Shown one piece after another: positions 23,128 to 28,254 of a stretch of 28,254 nucleotides of DNA; position 1 is the first letter of the stretch; each line of letters starts with the position of its first letter. This DNA is from Acidobacteriaceae bacterium. Its GTDB lineage: Bacteria; Acidobacteriota; Terriglobia; Bryobacterales; Bryobacteraceae. Below the pieces are notes generated by a model that saw nothing but the letters and a program-made list of their open reading frames with translations, did not search any database and was not told the origin of the DNA. The stretch is taken from positions 1 through 28,254 of the forward strand of contig JAFAZU010000476.1 in NCBI GenBank assembly GCA_019239585.1, written 5' to 3'. A program made the translations under genes and the position numbers.

Positions 23128-23403
23128 ATGTCAATTAAGGAAACTGTCATTTCGCAATTCGACGAGGTGCGCCGAAGTTCCAACAAACCAGGCCGTCCGC
23201 TTACGGATGACTTGGTTTTGCTGGATTCCGGACTTGATTCTCTCGGTCTTGCCATCCTCGTTACCAAACTGGAGGACATTTTAGATGTTGACCCATTCAC
23301 TGACTCAGATATCACCGTCCCACCCGTTACCCTCGGGGAATTTATCCAGCTGTATGAACGCGCTGGCAAGCCCCATTGCGTCCATCAGGGATGCGCTGAT
23401 TAG
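23128..23403 (+). CDS. Acyl carrier protein
   Basis: Small carrier protein of 91 residues that holds an acyl or aminoacyl group on a phosphopantetheine arm. The attachment motif is DSGLDSLG (33-40) with Ser38 as the modified residue. The surrounding acidic helices (TKLEDILDVDPF) are typical. A good ribosome site, AAGGTG, lies nine bases before the ATG. The tail after about residue 80 (KPHCVHQGCAD) is unusual, with two cysteines and two histidines, and it overlaps the start of the next gene by 50 bp. Because it is in the same operon as an AMP-ligase, a dedicated pathway carrier is more likely than the housekeeping fatty-acid ACP. Confidence 0.9.
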   Translation: MSIKETVISQFDEVRRSSNKPGRPLTDDLVLLDSGLDSLGLAILVTKLEDILDVDPFTDSDITVPPVTLGEFIQLYERAGKPHCVHQGCAD

Positions 23404-24757
23404 CGCCGGTTGTTTACGCTGCCGTGTTCTGTGCGGCGCAACTTCGAGCGTTGCGATCAAGACTCTGCTGCACGGTTCAAGCCTCGGCTGCAATCATGCT
23501 GGTGAGTTGTCGGGCCGGTCGATTTTGCTTACCACAAACGACCAGCTCGCCGCTGCATTGGCTCTTATCGAACTTGACGGAATAGCCAGCCGGATTGTGA
23601 TTTGCCCGCCTGAAACGACTCCGGAACATTTTCCTTCTTTAATCGGGAAGGGCAGCATCGATACGGTGGTGTCGGATTATGAATTACCTAAGTACTATTC
23701 GCTGACCGGACTCTCTCAAGTCCGCTGCGGTTCTACAATCCGGCCAGTTGACGATGTACATATAGACCGTCGTCCGACAGAGTGGGTGCTTCTCAGCTCC
23801 GGCACTACGGGAGCGCCCAAGATGATCGTTCACAACCTGACCAGTCTCGTGGCGCCAATCAAACTCGCTACAAGCCCTGGGGAAAAGCTTGTATGGGGAA
23901 CCTTTTATGATATTCGCCGCTATGGCGGTCTCCAGGTGTTTCTACGCGCTGCACTGGGCGGCGGATCGCTTGTGCTCTCGGGCGATACCGAGACGACAGG
24001 CGAACACCTGATACGGCTCAGTAAACAGGGAGTCACACATCTTTCCGGCACGCCATCCCAATGGCGGCGTGCCCTGATGAGTCCGGAGGCTCACCGGATA
24101 GACCCGTCCTACATCCGCCTATCTGGAGAGATCGTTGATCAGGCGATCCTAAACGCGCTGCGTTCCTTTTATCCGAAAGCGGCGGTGGGGCATGCCTTTG
24201 CTTCTACTGAGGCGGGCGTTGGATTTGAGGTCAATGATGGTCTGGCAGGCTTCCCGGCAGCTATATTGAATCACGATACCAGTGTGGAGATAAAAGTCTG
24301 CAACGATTCGCTTCGGATCCGCTCCAACCGGACTGCATCCCATTATCTGGATAGTAGAAATGGCGCGCTTGTTAACGGTGACGGCTTTGTCGATACTGGC
24401 GACATCGTAGAATTGCGCGGAGATCGTTACTACTTTCTTGGCCGCAGAAACGGCGTAATTAATGTAGGCGGACTAAAAGTATATCCGGAAGAAGTCGAGG
24501 CAGTAATCAACCGGCATCCGGCTGTCAGAATGTCCGTGGTGAGGCCGAGAAGAAATCCGATCACAGGTTCGCTGGTTTCGGCTGACATCATGCTGAAGGA
24601 CGCTTCGTTGGCTGAGCAGCAGAGCCAGGTAATCAAAAGTGAAATTCTTGAGATCTGCCAGCAAAGTCTTGCTCATCACAAAATCCCGGTGATTATCCGT
24701 TACGTAAATTCAGTGGGAGTTGCAGCTACCGGAAAACTGTCTCGGCACGATGCGTAA
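23354..24757 (+). CDS. AMP-dependent acyl/aryl/amino-acid ligase (probable ACP loader)
   Basis: Member of the ANL adenylating superfamily, which activates a carboxylate with ATP and transfers it to a thiol, here probably the neighbouring ACP. The ATG at 23354 (MNALASP) gives 467 residues; an in-frame start at 23285 would lie deep within the ACP gene. Seen motifs are the P-loop LLSSGTTGAPK (SSGTTG from residue 148), GHAFASTEAG, DGFVDTGDIVELRGD, GRRNGVINVGGLKVYPEEVE and the catalytic-lysine motif ATGKLSRHD (K461). The N-terminal subdomain is short compared with usual 500-550-residue ligases. The substrate cannot be read from the sequence. The stop overlaps the reductase start by eight bases. 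Confidence 0.88.
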   Translation: MNALASPIASIRDALISAGCLRCRVLCGATSSVAIKTLLHGSSLGCNHAGELSGRSILLTTNDQLAAALALIELDGIASRIVICPPETTPEHFPSLIGKGSIDTVVSDYELPKYYSLTGLSQVRCGSTIRPVDDVHIDRRPTEWVLLSSGTTGAPKMIVHNLTSLVAPIKLATSPGEKLVWGTFYDIRRYGGLQVFLRAALGGGSLVLSGDTETTGEHLIRLSKQGVTHLSGTPSQWRRALMSPEAHRIDPSYIRLSGEIVDQAILNALRSFYPKAAVGHAFASTEAGVGFEVNDGLAGFPAAILNHDTSVEIKVCNDSLRIRSNRTASHYLDSRNGALVNGDGFVDTGDIVELRGDRYYFLGRRNGVINVGGLKVYPEEVEAVINRHPAVRMSVVRPRRNPITGSLVSADIMLKDASLAEQQSQVIKSEILEICQQSLAHHKIPVIIRYVNSVGVAATGKLSRHDA

Positions 24758-25484
24758 TGTGATTGTGACCGGTGGAAGCCGGGGACTTGGTTTGGCCATT
24801 GCCCGTCGGCTCGCTCATGCAGGCTATCGGGCCATTGCGATAGCACGAGCAAAGAGTGAAGAGCTGGCGAGAACTATTGAGCAAGGGGAAAACTCCCGGC
24901 CAGGGTCGCTTTGTTTCGTGTCCTTCGACCTTAGTAACGTTGAGGGAATACCGGAATTGGTCAGGAATCTCTACAAGGAGTTCGGGCCAATTTACGGATT
25001 GGTAAACAATGCGGCGCTGGGGACAGATGGCGCATTAGCTGTAATGCCCAACTCGCAGATAGAGAACTTAATTCGCTTGAACACTCTATCGCCTATCCTT
25101 TTAACAAAGTATGTGGTCCGCCGAATGATGTCCGACGGGGGCGGGCGCATCGTAAACGTCGCTTCTATTACCGCGTTCACTGGATACAGCGGCCTCTCGG
25201 TGTATGCCGCGACTAAGTCGTCTATGGTCGGGTTTACGCGATCTTTGGCGCGTGAGGTCGGAAAGTTAGGGATTAATGCGAACGCCGTTGCTCCGGGATT
25301 TATGGACACGGAGATGACTAAGAACATGGATAAGGAGCTCCGGCAAAAGATCGTGCGCCGGAGCGCGCTGCACCGCTTTCCCGCTGTAGAGGATGTGGCT
25401 GATGCCGTCGAGTTTCTGCTCGGGGACGGAGCCAAAAGTATTACCGGCACGGTCCTTACTGTGGACGCCGGTACGACCGCCTAA
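24750..25484 (+). CDS. SDR-family reductase (FabG-like)
   Basis: Short-chain dehydrogenase/reductase of 244 residues, starting at ATG 24750, which overlaps the ligase stop. The Rossmann motif TGGSRGLG (7-14) with Arg11 suggests NADP(H) preference. LVNNAAL is the NNAG-type motif, and the catalytic set is S139, Y152, K156 in the YAATK context. The C-terminal GDGAKSITGTVLTVDAG is characteristic of beta-ketoacyl-ACP reductases. In this operon it could reduce an ACP-bound carbonyl, but no ketosynthase is encoded in the window, so the substrate would come from the ligase/HDO steps or from primary metabolism. Confidence 0.9.
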   Translation: MRNVIVTGGSRGLGLAIARRLAHAGYRAIAIARAKSEELARTIEQGENSRPGSLCFVSFDLSNVEGIPELVRNLYKEFGPIYGLVNNAALGTDGALAVMPNSQIENLIRLNTLSPILLTKYVVRRMMSDGGGRIVNVASITAFTGYSGLSVYAATKSSMVGFTRSLAREVGKLGINANAVAPGFMDTEMTKNMDKELRQKIVRRSALHRFPAVEDVADAVEFLLGDGAKSITGTVLTVDAGTTA

Positions 25485-25497
25485 GGGAGCAGTTGCA

Positions 25498-27324
25498 ATG
25501 AAAGCAGTAAGTTTGATGCAGCGCCACACCGTACCAACGACAATGCCCGTTGATCATTCGCCCGCCAAGTCATGGGTGCGTGCGCTCCAATTAACTGGGG
25601 CGATTGCAAAAAATCGAGAGCGGCTGCTTTCGTCCGTCATTGAAGAGTGGGCCGAGGCATCCGGTCAGGCGCCGGCTCTTCTGGCAAACGGCGAGTCCAT
25701 GACGTATCGGGCGCTCGCTGAGCGCTCAAACCAATGTACCCGCTGGGCTCTGCAGCAGGGTCTCGCCAAGGGAGACACCGTTTGTCTTCTGATGCCAAAC
25801 TGCCCGGAATACTTGGCGATCTGGCTCGGCATTACCCGGGCGGGCTGCACGGTGGCGCTGGTGAATACCAATCTCACTGGGCCTTCCCTCGCTCATAGTA
25901 TCAACATCGTCGCGCCGAAGCACCTGATTGTAGGGGCGGAACTCGTCGATCGATTGAATACTTCGCTGTCGCACTTTGCCTGCACGCCAAGGATCTGGGT
26001 CCACGGCGTCAGTCGCTCCGGATTTGATCGCTTTGACCTTGCGGTTGAGCAGTGCCCGAGCGAAAGACTTTCTCCTGCCGAGCGTCGGCCGGTAACCATC
26101 CACGACCGCGCTCTTTACATCTACACCTCCGGGACCACTGGACTCCCAAAAGCCGCAAACGTCAGCCACGCCCGGTTGATGCAATGGAGCCACTGGTTCG
26201 CGGGAATGATGGAAACAGGACCGAGCGATCGCTTGTACAACTGCCTTCCGATGTATCACAGCGTAGGCGGCATTGTGGCGACAGGCGCAGTTCTAGTTGC
26301 GGGCGGCTCGGTGGTGATTCGTGAAAACTTCTCGGCAAGCCAATTCTGGAAAGACATAGCCGAGTGGAACTGCACGTTGTTTCAATATATCGGTGAGTTG
26401 TGCCGCTACCTGTTGCACACTGCGGAGAGCCCGGCTGAGACGCAGCACCAAATCAGAATGTGCTGCGGTAACGGGTTAAGGCCTGACATCTGGAACAGTT
26501 TCAAGAGCCGCTTTCGCATTCCGCGAATCCTGGAGTTCTACGCGGCAACAGAAGGCAATGTTTCGCTGTTCAACGTCGAAGGCAAGCCGGGCTCTATCGG
26601 CAGGATTCCTTCCTACCTCGCCCATCGATTTCCCGCAGCGCTGGTGCGTTTTGATGTCGACAAGGAAGAGCCTGTTCGAAATGAACAGGGCTTCTGCATT
26701 CGTACAGCGCCGCACGAAACCGGGGAAGCCATTGGCCGCATTTTTGAGGATTCCTCCAACCCTGGCAACCGGTTCGAAGGCTATACAAACAGCGGTGAAT
26801 CCGAGAAAAAGATATTACGCAATGTGTTCGAGCGAGGTGACGCCTGGTTTCGAACCGGCGACCTGATGCGAAGAGACGAACAGGGCTATTTTTACTTTGT
26901 CGATCGCATTGGCGACACCTTTCGTTGGAAGGGTGAAAATGTTTCGACTACCGAGGTATCCGAGGCGATTTGCAAGTTTCCCGGCCTTCAGCAGGCTGCG
27001 GTCTATGGTGTTGCTGTTCCAGGCGCCGATGGACGGGCGGGCATGGCCACGGTCGCATCCAGTGAGGATCTGGATCTGGCGAACTTCCGAGCCCACCTGT
27101 GTAAACACCTTCCTGAGTATGCGCATCCGTTGTTTTTGCGGGTACGCAGCCAGCTAGAGATGACAGGAACCTTCAAGCACACCAAACATAGCTTGTTGCG
27201 GGATGGATTCGATCCGACCGCAACACACGACCTCATCTATTTCAATGACCGGACTCGCAGCATATTTGTTCCACTCGACACGGATCTGTACGAGCGCCTT
27301 CAAACTGGCCGGGTGCGCCTATGA
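25498..27324 (+). CDS. FATP/very-long-chain-type acyl-CoA synthetase
   Basis: AMP-forming ligase of 608 residues of the fatty-acid transport protein/very-long-chain acyl-CoA synthetase type. The ATG at 25498 is preceded by AGGGAG at good spacing; a longer in-frame start at 25393 lies inside the reductase gene. Motifs are YTSGTTGLPKAANVSH (from residue 209), CCGNGLRPDIW, EFYAATEGNVSLFN, RTGDLMRRDEQGYFYFVDR, GDTFRWKGENVSTTEV and MTGTFKHTKHSLL; the last blocks are the FATP signature. It activates long or very-long acyl chains to CoA, so the operon has a second, distinct acyl-activation step besides the ACP loader. It ends with a four-base overlap (ATGA) with the next gene. Confidence 0.9.
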   Translation: MKAVSLMQRHTVPTTMPVDHSPAKSWVRALQLTGAIAKNRERLLSSVIEEWAEASGQAPALLANGESMTYRALAERSNQCTRWALQQGLAKGDTVCLLMPNCPEYLAIWLGITRAGCTVALVNTNLTGPSLAHSINIVAPKHLIVGAELVDRLNTSLSHFACTPRIWVHGVSRSGFDRFDLAVEQCPSERLSPAERRPVTIHDRALYIYTSGTTGLPKAANVSHARLMQWSHWFAGMMETGPSDRLYNCLPMYHSVGGIVATGAVLVAGGSVVIRENFSASQFWKDIAEWNCTLFQYIGELCRYLLHTAESPAETQHQIRMCCGNGLRPDIWNSFKSRFRIPRILEFYAATEGNVSLFNVEGKPGSIGRIPSYLAHRFPAALVRFDVDKEEPVRNEQGFCIRTAPHETGEAIGRIFEDSSNPGNRFEGYTNSGESEKKILRNVFERGDAWFRTGDLMRRDEQGYFYFVDRIGDTFRWKGENVSTTEVSEAICKFPGLQQAAVYGVAVPGADGRAGMATVASSEDLDLANFRAHLCKHLPEYAHPLFLRVRSQLEMTGTFKHTKHSLLRDGFDPTATHDLIYFNDRTRSIFVPLDTDLYERLQTGRVRL

Positions 27325-28254
27325 GAGAAGCAACAAACCACTGGGCAGCGAGCGCCAAGTGCATTCACATCGGCCTGATCAACAACATGCCGGACTCGGC
27401 GCTGGAGGCCACGGAACGCCAGTTCCGAGCATTACTATGCGAAGCGGAATCGGCTGAGGGCATCGCCGTTCGTTTATCGCTCTTCGCAATACCGGAAATT
27501 CCTCGCTCAGAGAAGGCCAGATGCCGGATCGATAGCTCGTATTTGAGCCTCAACGAGCTTTGGGACAATCGTCTCGACGGCCTTGTTGTCACCGGAGCGG
27601 AGCCAGTGGCGCGAAAGTTAACAGAGGAACCATACTGGGCGAGTCTGGCAAACTTGATCGACTGGGCGGAGCACAACGCCTATTCATCCGTTTGGAGCTG
27701 CTTGGCCGCGCACGCCGCAGTGCTGCGGACGCACGGCATCGAACGACGTCGGTTCGGCGATAAACTCTTCGGGGTCTTTGAAGGTGAGAAGCGGTCTGAC
27801 CACCCTTTGACGGTTGGTGTCCCATCCCGTTTTCAGATACCGCACTCAAGGTGGAATGACGTACCCGAGGATGCGTTATCTGCCTGCGGTTATCGCATAC
27901 TGACACAATTGCAGAATGGAAGCGTTGACGTATTCGTAAGACAAACAAGAAATCTGTTCGTTTTCTTCCAAGGGCATCCGGAGTATGATGCGGACTCTTT
28001 GCTGCTCGAGTACCGAAGAGACATCCGGCGGTTCCTCAATAGGGAGAGGGAACTGTACCCTTCTATGCCGCAAGGCTATTTCGACGGAGATGCCACCGCT
28101 GCATTCACCTCCGTGCGGGCGCGGGCAGTAGCCGACCGCCGCGAACAGTCTTTAGCGAATTTCAACCCGCTTATGCAATCGCCTGACATAAGGAACACTT
28201 GGCATCCGGATGCTGTTAGATTCTATCGGAATTGGTTGCGCTACCTGTTCGAGC
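27321..28254 (+). CDS. MetA-like homoserine O-acyltransferase family protein (runs off the right edge)
   Basis: Class I glutamine-amidotransferase-fold acyltransferase related to MetA, which transfers succinyl or acetyl from CoA to homoserine. I read 311 residues from ATG 27321 without a stop before the window ends. Seen features are IGLINNMPDSALEATERQF (MetA has a LMPxKxxTE block here), the nucleophile C127 in VWSCLAAH, KLFGVFE (148-154), QGHPEYDADSLLLEYRRD with H219 and E221 completing a Cys-His-Glu triad, and WHPDAVRFYRNWLRYLFE near the end. The NNMPDxALEATERQ form differs from classical MetA, so the acceptor or donor may be different. Its ATGA overlap with the acyl-CoA synthetase gene ties it to that operon; methionine biosynthesis remains an alternative. 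Confidence 0.8.
   Translation, partial: MREATNHWAASAKCIHIGLINNMPDSALEATERQFRALLCEAESAEGIAVRLSLFAIPEIPRSEKARCRIDSSYLSLNELWDNRLDGLVVTGAEPVARKLTEEPYWASLANLIDWAEHNAYSSVWSCLAAHAAVLRTHGIERRRFGDKLFGVFEGEKRSDHPLTVGVPSRFQIPHSRWNDVPEDALSACGYRILTQLQNGSVDVFVRQTRNLFVFFQGHPEYDADSLLLEYRRDIRRFLNRERELYPSMPQGYFDGDATAAFTSVRARAVADRREQSLANFNPLMQSPDIRNTWHPDAVRFYRNWLRYLFE

Noticed and set aside
22423..25484. Classical type II fatty acid or polyketide cluster
   Set aside because: ACP and a FabG-like reductase are present but no ketosynthase, malonyltransferase, dehydratase or enoyl reductase is encoded in the window.
1..28254. CRISPR arrays, tRNA or rRNA genes and riboswitches
   Set aside because: No regularly spaced repeats, cloverleaf-like segments or recognisable conserved RNA motifs were seen by eye; a covariance-model scan was not possible.

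Overview
The window looks like part of an acidobacterial chromosome, most plausibly from the Bryobacterales/Solibacter side. That rests on the type of C-terminal domain in the secreted GH18 protein, the Wza/Wzc architecture and the moderate GC content. It is an inference from gene style; no rRNA or marker gene is present. Almost everything is on the + strand. No tRNA, rRNA or CRISPR was seen.

Layout. (1) 1-~780: the 5' part of an IS982-family insertion sequence on the - strand, cut by the window edge, with a long imperfect palindrome just upstream of its transposase. (2) ~880-1410: a NusG/RfaH-type antiterminator whose native start appears to have been lost next to the IS. (3) 1475-9871: an exopolysaccharide operon with outer-membrane exporter (Wza-like), co-polymerase/tyrosine kinase (Wzc-like), GT4 glycosyltransferase, an alpha/alpha-toroid protein of unknown role, asparagine-synthase-type amidotransferase and a WecG/TagA glycosyltransferase. 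(4) 9961-13230: two divergent GH18 (chitinase-like) genes around a 324-bp AT-rich intergenic region. (5) 13317-22239: the rest of the polysaccharide machinery, namely UDP-GlcNAc 2-epimerase, Wzx flippase, Wzy-like polymerase, a GT4, a GT4-polysaccharide deacetylase fusion and a WecA-like initiating phosphoglycosyltransferase with a soluble tail. (6) 22423-28254: a tight second operon of haem-oxygenase-like diiron oxidase (HDO) family protein, acyl carrier protein, short AMP-ligase, SDR reductase, FATP-type acyl-CoA synthetase and a MetA-like acyltransferase cut by the right edge.

How the genes work together. Regions 3-5 form a nearly complete Wzx/Wzy pathway. A WecA-like enzyme would load a HexNAc-1-P on undecaprenyl phosphate, WecB would supply UDP-ManNAc and the WecG/TagA enzyme would transfer it. 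The GT4 enzymes would extend the unit, Wzx flip it, Wzy polymerise it and Wzc/Wza control length and export. The deacetylase domain and the two GH18 proteins suggest a polymer rich in N-acetylated hexosamine that is deacetylated and trimmed. Region 6 is the best candidate for an undescribed system: a carrier-protein-based pathway with no ketosynthase in view, in which an acyl or amino-acyl group could be loaded on the ACP, oxidised by the diiron enzyme, reduced by the SDR and finally transferred by the MetA-like enzyme. Its product cannot be read from the sequence.
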